Below, piece after piece: positions 52,462 through 61,491 of a stretch of DNA of 64,000 nt (position 1 is the stretch's first letter; each line of letters opens with the position of its first letter). The translations under genes and the position numbers were made by a program. The stretch is taken from the NCBI RefSeq assembly GCF_023015905.1, contig NZ_JALKBD010000024.1, forward strand, positions 18,999 through 82,998. Direction: 5' to 3'. Source of the DNA: Arenibacter sp. F20364. GTDB lineage: Bacteria > Bacteroidota > Bacteroidia > Flavobacteriales > Flavobacteriaceae. Below the pieces are notes generated by a model, which saw only the letters and a program-made list of their open reading frames with translations, was not told the origin of the DNA and searched no databases.

Positions 52462-54300
52462 TTATAATTTTTCAACATAGACATAATAGGCCGGATGCAC
52501 CCTATTGTCCTTGTCTATTAATTGAGCTTCCATATCATACTTCCCTACCGAAACTTTAGCAGTAAAGGATACTTCCTTTTGCCCCTTTTCTACCTTAGCA
52601 GTTTTTTCTATGTCCGCAACATACAGATAGGCCTCTTCAAAATCGGATTTTACGCTGGCAGGCATAGTCCTATCCAGCTCTACGATTTTTTCTTGTGCCG
52701 GGAAGGTTGCATTGATTTCCAATCCACTCTCCCTTGGAAATCGGCATAGGCTTATTTTATATTCCCCATCTTCCACGAATTCAATTTTCCATCTTCCAGT
52801 AGCCTGGACTGCACTTGCCGCCCCATATTGATGCCACATACCATTAAATTTCCCCGTAAGCATATCATGAGAAGAAATACGACTTGGATTTTCTTGTGGG
52901 GATCCTACTTTTATATAGGCATATCTTTCGTTTACTCCTTCATCTATAAAGGACTGCCACCACTTTTCATAACCTAAGGCAAGTTTTTCCACCACCTCTG
53001 GGTGTTGATCGATAACATTTTTCGTCTGACTGCGATCATCGTTCATATTATAGAGTTCCGTACCGTTCACAAACCTCCAATTATCATCCATAACAGAGTA
53101 TTTCCTGTATTTTACCAAGTTCTGGAGTCTTTGGGTATCTATATATAATGTTCTATTGGGCCAATTTTCGTCGTTCCCATAAAGCAAGGGTTTTAGGCTT
53201 GTTCCATCCAAAGGTTTCACCGGATTAAAATCTAGTCCCAATACGTCAACAAAAGTAGGTAACAAATCATAGGCCGCAACCAGTTTGTCTATGTCCTTTC
53301 CACCAGTAAGTTGTCCGTCCGGCCAGCGGATGAAAAGTGGCACTCTATGGCCACCTTCATATTCACTACCTTTTGAACCCCTTAAACCGGCATCGAAAAC
53401 CCTATTCCCTCCTGCGGTACCATTATCTGTCATAAAGATCAAGACGGTATTGTCCGCTATCTTCAACTCGTCCAATTTCTTTTGCAACAACTTAAAATTG
53501 TCGTCGATATTGGTTATCATCCCATAGAAGCGTTGAAATTGCTCCTGAAGGCCATCGATCCCCTTGTACATATCCAAATATTTCTTTGGCAGGTTCAAAG
53601 GTCCGTGGGGCGCATTGGTAGCAATATAACAGAAAAAGGGATCGTTCTTGTTTTCTTCTATAAAGTCCATAGCTTCGGAAAAGAAGACATCGGTACAGTA
53701 GCCCTTGTATTTTTGAGTTTTCCCATTGTGCCAATAAGTATCGTCAAAATAGTCATTGCCCCAATAATCAGGACCTTGGGTGATTCCCCCTCCCCCATGT
53801 CTAACGACCTCATGAAACCCTCTGTCTTCTGGCCGATACGGGTAATTGTCACCCAAGTGCCATTTTCCGAACATACCGTTGGTATATCCATTTTGGGCCA
53901 ATACTTGCGGTAGAATTACTTCATCCTCAAAAAGCAGGGAACGCCCCGTAATTGTGTGAAATACATTAATCCTATTCGTATGTCTACCGGTCATTATGGC
54001 ACCACGGGTGGGAGCACAAGTGGTGGATACGTGAAAATTGGTGAATCGTACCGACTCTTTATAAAATTCATCGATGCTGGGCGTCTTAATGTATGGGTTT
54101 CCATAACACCCTAAATCGCCCATACCTTGATCATCGGTAATTACAACGATAACATTGGGTTTTTTCTTTAGGGTGTTTTGAGCAGTTGAGACAATCGGCA
54201 TGACCAAGGCGACTAAAACAAAAACCTGAAAATATCTCATCCAGTAACCGTCTGGACGTATCTTGTCTTTAAACATAATTAGATTTAATTTAGTTATCAT
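52462..54300 (-). CDS. sulfatase (CAPTR) with C-terminal extension
   Basis: A 612-residue sulfatase, longer than its neighbours. The likely signal begins at M21 (MRYFQVFVLVALVMPIVSTAQ), so the true start may be 54240. The catalytic part has NVIVVITDDQGMGDLGCYGNPYIKTP, CAPTRGAIMTG (C95), GMFGKWHLGDNYP and IFMTDNGTAG. After residue about 460 a beta-rich tail follows (WKIEFVEDGEYKISLCRFPRESG, AYLYVADIEKTAKVEKGQKEVSFTAKV). It looks like an added binding domain. It is first in the sulfatase run, 171 bases after susD. Confidence 0.92.
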   Translation of the reverse strand: MITKLNLIMFKDKIRPDGYWMRYFQVFVLVALVMPIVSTAQNTLKKKPNVIVVITDDQGMGDLGCYGNPYIKTPSIDEFYKESVRFTNFHVSTTCAPTRGAIMTGRHTNRINVFHTITGRSLLFEDEVILPQVLAQNGYTNGMFGKWHLGDNYPYRPEDRGFHEVVRHGGGGITQGPDYWGNDYFDDTYWHNGKTQKYKGYCTDVFFSEAMDFIEENKNDPFFCYIATNAPHGPLNLPKKYLDMYKGIDGLQEQFQRFYGMITNIDDNFKLLQKKLDELKIADNTVLIFMTDNGTAGGNRVFDAGLRGSKGSEYEGGHRVPLFIRWPDGQLTGGKDIDKLVAAYDLLPTFVDVLGLDFNPVKPLDGTSLKPLLYGNDENWPNRTLYIDTQRLQNLVKYRKYSVMDDNWRFVNGTELYNMNDDRSQTKNVIDQHPEVVEKLALGYEKWWQSFIDEGVNERYAYIKVGSPQENPSRISSHDMLTGKFNGMWHQYGAASAVQATGRWKIEFVEDGEYKISLCRFPRESGLEINATFPAQEKIVELDRTMPASVKSDFEEAYLYVADIEKTAKVEKGQKEVSFTAKVSVGKYDMEAQLIDKDNRVHPAYYVYVEKL

Positions 54301-54471
54301 TTCTTTTCGTTTTCATAAATATATTACTCAATTCTAATACTATTTCGTGTTAACAATATCTACTAAATATAGATTTAAAGAATCCCAAATATTCGCAATC
54401 TACTTCAAAAAAAGATTATAAAGTCTATATGTTGGGATTCTGAAACATAGAAATATTAATCTGCCATTAAA

Positions 54472-55977
54472 TTAGTACCCTGGATTTTGAACAAGATTTT
54501 CATTGTTTCTTAATTCATCCGTAGGTATGGGGAACAATAATTCCCTTGCAGTAAGTGTTGGACCATACGCAAATGTATGTCCTACAAAGTCCTCAAAGCT
54601 TCCTGTGGTAACGTTCAAAGCCTTTCTTAGACGAACCATATCGAACCAGGTTACATTTTCATAGCTTAATTCGTGCCATTTCTCTTTCCAAACTGCTTCT
54701 CTAAATTGCTCTTTGCTTAGTCCTGAATATTCAGGAAGTTCCGCTCTTCTTCTAATTTTATTCAACGCCTCTTCAGTCTCGGTAGTTGGTCCGGAAATCT
54801 CATTCTGGGCTTCGGCATAGATCAAAAGCACCTCTGCATAACGAATTAAATCCCAGTTTAGGTCACTGCTAGCTGTTTCAAGGTTCGCTACAATATCAAA
54901 ATGTTTATATAAAAAGTACCCCCCCAAAACAATGGTTTCGTTCCTATCAAATTTTGAAGTGTAGGTAGTATAGTAAAATTCCTTTTCCTCAACCCTTTTA
55001 TCACCAGCTTCATAGGAACCGATAAAGTCCTGATTGGCATAAATTGCCCCAGTTTGAGCGGAATAGGCAGAGATATTCATATTGTAAGGGATTATTAACG
55101 GCTGCCAGTCCGAAGGATCTACAAAGGCTTCGTATTGAACCATAAAAATATTCTCCCCTATATTGTTACTGGCCGGGTCGTGAAGGTCTGCATAGGTCGG
55201 AAATAAGCTGTATTGATCGGAATCGATTACCTCCTTGGCCTTATCTGCTGCCTTTTGAAAATATTCATTTCCTTTCTGTAAAGGATAGCCGGCCATGGTA
55301 AGATATACACTTGACAATAGCGATTTAACGGCGCCCAAAGTAACTTTTCCTGTAGAGTCATTAAATGGCAAACCAGAAGACTCTGCCATTGTGAGATCCT
55401 CCTCAATCGTGGCATAAATGTTTTCAACCGATGCCGGAGTGGCATAAAGATTTTCCGAACCTAGATCAATGGGATCTGTAATCAGTGGCACCGAACCAAA
55501 AATTCTAACAAGGTTATAGTAATAATAGGCCCTTAAAAACCTTGCCTCACCCAAAAGTCTATTTTTTTTGGCGTCGTCCATTGCAATGTTCGGAATGTTT
55601 GCAATGGCCAAATTAGCGTTTGCAATTCCCTTATAACTACTGTCCCAATAGGCTTTGCCATAAGCATTATCGGAGGTATTGGTCAAATTTCTAATAATAT
55701 TACTATTATCAGCCTGGCCCAAATCACTATCAGCAAGTCCAGTAGCAAATTCCAGCATTAGCCAAGGACTACCCCCGTAATTACCACCCCTTACCGACCT
55801 TAAACTGGAATAAATAGAGTATATGGCAGTTTCCGCATGCTCGGCAGTTTTAAAATAGCTTTCAGCCGTAATATTGGTAGGATCTGTTTCTTCAAGAAAA
55901 TCAGTACACCCCGTGGCAAGGACTAGTAAAACGGTCATTAAAAATAACCCTATTCGTGTTTTTATAGTATTTTTCAT
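54472..55977 (-). CDS. susD-like: SusD/RagB-family nutrient-binding lipoprotein
   Basis: A 501-residue outer-membrane lipoprotein (VLATGC) that caps the SusC pore and captures glycans. The N-terminus TDFLEETDPTNITAESYFKT, the TPR-like helical part (RLLGEARFLRAYYYYNLVRIFG) and the C-terminal AQNEISGPTTETEEALNKIRRRAELPEYS and KEQFREAVWKEKWHELSYE are typical. It follows susC by 15 bases. The ligand is unknown but the neighbouring sulfatases point to a sulfated polysaccharide. Confidence 0.95.
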   Translation of the reverse strand: MKNTIKTRIGLFLMTVLLVLATGCTDFLEETDPTNITAESYFKTAEHAETAIYSIYSSLRSVRGGNYGGSPWLMLEFATGLADSDLGQADNSNIIRNLTNTSDNAYGKAYWDSSYKGIANANLAIANIPNIAMDDAKKNRLLGEARFLRAYYYYNLVRIFGSVPLITDPIDLGSENLYATPASVENIYATIEEDLTMAESSGLPFNDSTGKVTLGAVKSLLSSVYLTMAGYPLQKGNEYFQKAADKAKEVIDSDQYSLFPTYADLHDPASNNIGENIFMVQYEAFVDPSDWQPLIIPYNMNISAYSAQTGAIYANQDFIGSYEAGDKRVEEKEFYYTTYTSKFDRNETIVLGGYFLYKHFDIVANLETASSDLNWDLIRYAEVLLIYAEAQNEISGPTTETEEALNKIRRRAELPEYSGLSKEQFREAVWKEKWHELSYENVTWFDMVRLRKALNVTTGSFEDFVGHTFAYGPTLTARELLFPIPTDELRNNENLVQNPGY

Positions 55978-55992
55978 TTTTGTCTTTTTTTA

Positions 55993-58900
55993 TTAGAATG
56001 TTGCATTCAATCCCACCATAAATACCCTAGGCTTGGGATATTGATCAAAATTAACCTCTCCTTGACCAAAAGTATTGTCACTGGTCTGCACCTCAGGGTC
56101 ATACCCTTGATATTTTGTACTTACAAAAAAGTTTTGTGCAGAAGTATAGATCTTAAGTCTACTCAATTGGAATTTTTCTATCATTTCTGACGGAAAGTTG
56201 TAACCCAACAATAGGTTTCTACCCCTTATAAATGAACCATCCTGAATCATGTGTGAAGTATCCAAATTATCATAGCCTGCCGACACCGGTCGCCATTGGG
56301 CAATAGGCGTATCTTGGTTATCGGGTGTCCAACCGTTCAAGACAGTGGATAAGCTATTGGCGATACCCTGACGATTTTCTTGTGGACGTGTTGTGATATA
56401 CATGACATCATTACCATATTGGAATTGCAGATCGATCAATAATTCAAAATTCTTATAACGGAAGGTATTAATAAAACTGCCATACCCATCAGGTATACCT
56501 TTACCGATAATTGTTCGGTCTGCCTGATTGATCACTCCGTCATTATTTCTATCCTCTATTTTTACATCCCCTGGCAACCTGAAATATTCGGCAGCTTCAG
56601 CCTCCTCGTCCGTTCCCCATGTGCCTAAGTGTACCAATCCAAAGAAGGAACCAACGGGTTCACCTTCCCTAATTATAGTACGGCTAGAAAATATATCACT
56701 ACCCCCGGAAAGGGCCACGACTTTATTCTTGTTCATGGCGATATTGAAATCGGTTTCCCAAGAGAAATCGGCGTTCATAATATTCTTGGTATTCAAGGAT
56801 AATTCGACTCCCTTGTTTTCCATACTGCCTATGTTTCTAAATACGGACGCATAACCACTACTCGTAGGAACCGGAGAATTTAATAGCATATCTGTAGTCA
56901 ACTTCCTATATACGTCGGCCTCCATGGAAACTCTACCATTAAATAGACCCAACTCTATCCCGGCATCCACCTGATCTGTTTTTTCCCATTGCAAGTTAGG
57001 GTTGGCCAACCTGTCGATCCCAATACCATTTACTATGGCATTGTTAACTACGTAGGCATAGTTTCCAAGACCGGAAAGCGCACCATAAGCCGGAATTTCG
57101 GAGTTCCCCGTAACTCCATAACTTGTACGCAATTTAAGATTCGAGATTACCTGGGACTCGCGTAGGAAATTTTCTTCGGAAACCTTCCATGCCAATGCTG
57201 CGGAAGGAAAGAATGCATATTTATTGGTTGCCCCAAACTTGGAAGATCCATCGACACGGCCGGTAACCGTAAGCAAATATTTATTTAGAAGACCATAGTT
57301 GATCCTTCCGAAATAGGAATTTAAGCCATATGCATAAGCACTTGAACTTGGTGTTCGTACAACTGAGCCTGCACCCAAATTATCATAACTAAAAAAATCA
57401 TCTGAAAAATTTTGAGAACCGGCACTGAAATTGGAACTGTTGACATGTTGCCATGAAATACCCAATAAACCAGTTAGTGAATGAATTTCAGCAATTTCCT
57501 TCTGATAGGTCAAATAATTCTCAAATTGCCAGGAAAAATACTCGTTTAGCGATCTGGTAGCGTATCCATTGGTATTGGTCCCAATAAAACTAAGCTCCCT
57601 ACCCGCATATTCATTAACTTTTTGGTCGATACTATTTATACCCAAGGACGTTCTTAGGTCCAGTCCTTTGGCCAAAGTAATATTAGCAAAGATATTTCCC
57701 AACACAGTATTGGTTTTCAGATATCTCTTATATTCCTCCGCAACCCTCACTGGATTGGGACCTCCTTCCATACCTGGGTAATCCGCATTGCTGGCCCATG
57801 TACCATCAGGGTATTTAACTGGAATTATAGGAATATTTTCTATCATATTCCTTCCTACCCATGAAGCATGTATAACCCTTTCGTTTTGATTATTATAGCT
57901 TAAACTACCGCCTACCTTTAACCAATCCTTGATGTTGGAGTCAAAAACAAAACGTCCTGAATATCGCTTCAACCAAGAATCCTTCATAATTCCCTCTTCG
58001 TCCATATAACCCAAAAATGCACCATAACTGCCATTCTCGCCACCTCCTGTAAAAGATAATTGGTGATTCTGGGTAAATGCTGGCCTAGTAACTTCATCCT
58101 GCCAGTCTGTATCGTATATTGGATTGCCATTGGCATCGAACAATCTTGGATCATTCCTTTTTAATGCCGGGTCCGTATATTTACCATTTGCAAAGCCCAC
58201 TGCATCATATTTTTCAGCGTTCTGATAAGCTACCTCTTCGATCATTAAAAATTCCTCGGAATTAAGTACACCGACTTTTTTGGCAAGCGTACCCAAACTG
58301 TAATAACTATCATAACTGATTTTACCACCCGTATTGCTTCCTCTTTTGGTGGTCACTAAAACTACACCATTGGCCCCCCTGGATCCATAAATTGCTGTCG
58401 CCGATGCATCCTTTAGCACTTCCACAGAGGCAATATCATTTGGATTTATATAATCTATAGGGGTACTGTTATCTGCAAGGCCAGTGGAAACCAGTATAAC
58501 CCCATCTACAACGTACAATGGATCGTTCGCCAAACTAACAGAGGAGTTTCCCCGTATTCTTATGTTCGATTTTCCTCCGGGCCTACCTGAATTGATCGAA
58601 ACACTTACCCCTGGCATTTTACCGGATAAAGACTGTGTAAGGTTTGCTGCAGGTCGCTCCTGAAGCTCTTCTGAGGAGACAGAACCTACAGCTCCTGTCA
58701 AATCACTTTTCTTTTGCGTTCCGTACCCGATTAGAACTACTTCATCCAATCCTGCGGCACTTTCTTCCAATCTGACGGAAATGGTAGTTTGCCCATTTAG
58801 AGCAATTTCTTTGGTAGCGTACCCTATATAAGAAACCACAAGGGTTGCATTTGCATCAGCCACTTCAATAGTAAAATTACCATCAAAATCGGCCGTAACC

Positions 58901-59406
58901 CCATTCGAGGTGCCTTTTTCCACGATGTTGGCTCCTGGTAAGGGAACTACGTCGGTATCGCTAACTACTCCAGAAACCTGAAATTGCAACGGTCCCTCCT
59001 TTTCCGATGGCCCCGCATCCCGGATCACAGAATCTAATGAAGTATTTGCAGATTTGGCAAGTATCACTTGTCGGTCATAAGTCTTGTATCTGATATTGGT
59101 ATTGGCAAAAAGTAAGGCCAACACCTCCGATATTTTTCTTTTTTTGATGCGTAAAGTTACTTTTCGATCCAGATCTATCTGTGCACTCTCATAAAGGAAC
59201 CGAAACTCAGAAATTGCTTCTATTTCACTAAAAACCTGTTCTACTGGAACATTATCGAGTTCTAAGGTTATTTTGGTGCCTTGGGCATAAGTATTTGCTT
59301 GAATCTCAAATAACGAAACTATAAGTAAAAAGGTAGTCAGTTTCATCTTTAAGTCGAATTTAGGGAATTGCCAATACGCCAACACCCCAATAAATTTATT
59401 TTTCAT
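55993..59406 (-). CDS. susC-like: SusC/RagA-family TonB-dependent receptor with STN domain
   Basis: A 1137-residue outer-membrane transporter. It has a signal (MKLTTFLLIVSLFEIQANTYAQ, after about 20 extra residues), an STN signalling domain (about 46-115), a carboxypeptidase-regulatory domain (VSGVVSDTDVVPLPGANIVEKGTSNGVTADFDGNF), a plug (IGYGTQKKSDLTGAVGSVSSEEL and SNIRIRGNSSVSLANDPLYVVDGVIL) and a large beta-barrel. The STN domain is a contact for the FecR anti-sigma protein. The FecR gene 150 bases upstream and the ECF sigma gene beyond it support signal transfer on glycan binding. It would import oligosaccharides using TonB energy. Confidence 0.95.
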   Translation of the reverse strand: MKNKFIGVLAYWQFPKFDLKMKLTTFLLIVSLFEIQANTYAQGTKITLELDNVPVEQVFSEIEAISEFRFLYESAQIDLDRKVTLRIKKRKISEVLALLFANTNIRYKTYDRQVILAKSANTSLDSVIRDAGPSEKEGPLQFQVSGVVSDTDVVPLPGANIVEKGTSNGVTADFDGNFTIEVADANATLVVSYIGYATKEIALNGQTTISVRLEESAAGLDEVVLIGYGTQKKSDLTGAVGSVSSEELQERPAANLTQSLSGKMPGVSVSINSGRPGGKSNIRIRGNSSVSLANDPLYVVDGVILVSTGLADNSTPIDYINPNDIASVEVLKDASATAIYGSRGANGVVLVTTKRGSNTGGKISYDSYYSLGTLAKKVGVLNSEEFLMIEEVAYQNAEKYDAVGFANGKYTDPALKRNDPRLFDANGNPIYDTDWQDEVTRPAFTQNHQLSFTGGGENGSYGAFLGYMDEEGIMKDSWLKRYSGRFVFDSNIKDWLKVGGSLSYNNQNERVIHASWVGRNMIENIPIIPVKYPDGTWASNADYPGMEGGPNPVRVAEEYKRYLKTNTVLGNIFANITLAKGLDLRTSLGINSIDQKVNEYAGRELSFIGTNTNGYATRSLNEYFSWQFENYLTYQKEIAEIHSLTGLLGISWQHVNSSNFSAGSQNFSDDFFSYDNLGAGSVVRTPSSSAYAYGLNSYFGRINYGLLNKYLLTVTGRVDGSSKFGATNKYAFFPSAALAWKVSEENFLRESQVISNLKLRTSYGVTGNSEIPAYGALSGLGNYAYVVNNAIVNGIGIDRLANPNLQWEKTDQVDAGIELGLFNGRVSMEADVYRKLTTDMLLNSPVPTSSGYASVFRNIGSMENKGVELSLNTKNIMNADFSWETDFNIAMNKNKVVALSGGSDIFSSRTIIREGEPVGSFFGLVHLGTWGTDEEAEAAEYFRLPGDVKIEDRNNDGVINQADRTIIGKGIPDGYGSFINTFRYKNFELLIDLQFQYGNDVMYITTRPQENRQGIANSLSTVLNGWTPDNQDTPIAQWRPVSAGYDNLDTSHMIQDGSFIRGRNLLLGYNFPSEMIEKFQLSRLKIYTSAQNFFVSTKYQGYDPEVQTSDNTFGQGEVNFDQYPKPRVFMVGLNATF

Positions 59407-59459
59407 AATTTTGGTTTGATTAAATGATTTTGAAAAGGTCGTTTAATTATTAGTTCTTA

Positions 59460-59491
59460 AATCGGGAAATGGTCTCAAGCATTTTCCGATT
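59460..59491. other. stem-loop between fecR and susC
   Basis: AATCGGGAAATG pairs with CATTTTCCGATT (one mismatch) around an 8-base loop. The eight-T tract lies on the plus-strand side, so for the minus-strand fecR-susC transcript the stem has only TTTAAG after it. It may slow or partly end transcription between fecR and susC. Confidence 0.5.
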
Positions 59492-59556
59492 TTTTTTGAA
59501 CTTTTTTAGTCAAGGTAATAAGTTACGGCATACGCAATTGGTTTATTTGATTCATA

Positions 59557-60696
59557 TTAGTCTATAGTTATTTTTCTGTCTTTTATAGTGTATCTAAAAG
59601 AATGTAATTCCCCAATAGATTTCATTACATCTTCTATACTTTCAATGTCAACGTGAAATCTTGCATTTAAAATTTTCCCATTAAGAAGTTCATTATTATT
59701 TTCAATGACCACATTATAACTGCGCTCCAACTTTTTGGTCATATCCGAAAAGCTCATATTTCTAAAAACCAGTTCCCCCTTAAGCCATCCAGTATATAGG
59801 TCAACATCGACATTCTCTTTATTTATTTTATTGGACGATTTGTTCCAAGCTCCCTTAGATCCAGGAACTAACACCAATTGATCTTGAGGTCTCAGCAAAC
59901 TCGACATACTCACGGACCCCTCCACTAGTACCGTCTTGATTTCGGCTTCCTCTTTGTAGGAAGAAAAATTAAATTCGGTTCCCAAAACCTCCACAACCAC
60001 TTGATCGGAATGTACTACGAATGGATGGTTCTTATCTTTGGCAACCTTAAAGTAAGCTTCACCTTCTATAAATACTTCCCGCTTACCTATGTTGAGGAAC
60101 TTTACAGGATACTTTATTTTTGTGCCAGAATTTAAATACACCAAAGTACCATCAGAAAGCTCTACTTGAAATATTTTTCCATATGGAATTTCCAACTCAT
60201 TATACACCAGATCTTTAATTTCAGAGTCGGTATTATAGCTTATCCGGTTACCCGTCTGAACCCCCAATACTTTTCCTGAAGAAGAAACTATCTGTTGGCT
60301 ATCCCCCTCTTGGATTAGTTTGACATTATCCTCTCCCATTTTAAGCTTTATGGTAGATTCAGTGATGGGCAATTCATCAACCGAGGTATTTTGCCGTAAC
60401 ATCATATAGCCCAACATAATGACGCCAACAAAAATTGCCGCATATTTTAGCACAGGTCGCCAAAATGGAAATTTTTGTTTTTTGGAAACCATGGTCCTTT
60501 CCATAAATAAATGCCACTCCGCATCCGTATCCATTTCTTCCAAAAACACCAAAGCCTCTGACACAAGGTTCTCATGGAAAAGAGTATTGACAATCTCCGT
60601 CTCATTTTTTGTTAAATGTTGAAGTCCATCAGCCTTTATTTGACCAGATTGTTCAATGCTTTGCAAAACAGATTTCAAAGTTTCCATACAGGTCAT
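59557..60696 (-). CDS. FecR-family anti-sigma factor
   Basis: A 379-residue inner-membrane regulator. A cytoplasmic N-terminal part (about 1-75) would bind the sigma factor, a transmembrane helix follows (about 83-100: VLKYAAIFVGVIMLGYMML), then the periplasmic FecR domain (about 165-265: IPYGKIFQVELSDGTLVYLNSGTKIKYPVKF, FIEGEAYFKVAKDKNHPFVVHSDQVVVEVLGTEFNF) and a DUF4974 domain at the C-terminus (LVFRNMSFSDMTKKLERSYNVVIE). It would release the sigma factor when the STN domain of SusC signals. A second ATG lies three codons in. The sigma gene is divergent from it, where it is usually upstream on the same strand. Confidence 0.93.
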   Translation of the reverse strand: MTCMETLKSVLQSIEQSGQIKADGLQHLTKNETEIVNTLFHENLVSEALVFLEEMDTDAEWHLFMERTMVSKKQKFPFWRPVLKYAAIFVGVIMLGYMMLRQNTSVDELPITESTIKLKMGEDNVKLIQEGDSQQIVSSSGKVLGVQTGNRISYNTDSEIKDLVYNELEIPYGKIFQVELSDGTLVYLNSGTKIKYPVKFLNIGKREVFIEGEAYFKVAKDKNHPFVVHSDQVVVEVLGTEFNFSSYKEEAEIKTVLVEGSVSMSSLLRPQDQLVLVPGSKGAWNKSSNKINKENVDVDLYTGWLKGELVFRNMSFSDMTKKLERSYNVVIENNNELLNGKILNARFHVDIESIEDVMKSIGELHSFRYTIKDRKITID

Positions 60697-60875
60697 TTAT
60701 TGTTCTTTTTTATAAGTTGTCCCAATCTGTTAATAGGGTGACAAAAATTTATATTTTTTTTAGAATTTGATAAATATTTATGACAAATGAAATTAAATTA
60801 GTATAATTGACGATACTATTTAACCAATTACACAAATCAATAGACATTAATTAGGCAATAAAGTCCTATATAACC

Positions 60876-61430
60876 ATGACCAAAACCAAGAAAAATTGCA
60901 CCCAGGAAATGGAGAAGCTCTTTAAGGAACATTTCCCTATGTTGTGCCTAGTCGCTTTTGGAATTGTCAAGAATAGGGATGCCGCCAAAGATATTGTCCA
61001 AAATTTTTACCTCTCCTTCTGGCAACGGAAGGCCTCGATATCTATAACAATTTCCTTTAAGGCATATGCCATTGGGGCCGTAAAAAACTTGAGCTTACAG
61101 TCATTGGATAAAGCTAAAAAAGAAAAATCGCTGCTTCAGAGTCTTAACTCACCAAAATATGAAGACCCGGAAGATATCGCTTCTTCCAATACAAATGGGA
61201 AAATACAGGCACTTCTGAACGAGCTTCCTGAAAGCCGAAAACAAATTTTTATTTCCGCGATTATCAATGGGCAGAGTTACGCTGAAATAGCGGAAACCCA
61301 AGGAATTTCTATCAATACGGTAAAAACCCAAATGAAAAGGGCATACGCCTTTTTAAGATCAGAGGCCACAGAAAATTTATTGCACATTTTTATTTGTACT
61401 GCCTTTATTTCACTTCTAATAACTAAGTAA
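60876..61430 (+). CDS. ECF RNA polymerase sigma factor
   Basis: A 184-residue sigma-70-family protein. The region 2 helix is LFKEHFPMLCLVAFGIVKNRDAAKDIVQNFYLSFWQ, and region 4 is LPESRKQIFISAIINGQSYAEIAETQGISINTVKTQMKRAY. A hydrophobic C-terminal tail (NLLHIFICTAFISLLITK) is usual in Bacteroidota PUL sigma factors (ECF10-like). It should direct transcription of the FecR-SusCD locus. The gene lies on the plus strand, 179 bases from the divergent fecR. Confidence 0.93.
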   Translation: MTKTKKNCTQEMEKLFKEHFPMLCLVAFGIVKNRDAAKDIVQNFYLSFWQRKASISITISFKAYAIGAVKNLSLQSLDKAKKEKSLLQSLNSPKYEDPEDIASSNTNGKIQALLNELPESRKQIFISAIINGQSYAEIAETQGISINTVKTQMKRAYAFLRSEATENLLHIFICTAFISLLITK

Positions 61431-61491
61431 AAATATAGATAAGAAAGTATAATGTGGCTCAGCCATGAATGCCTAATCCCAAAATTTATAC

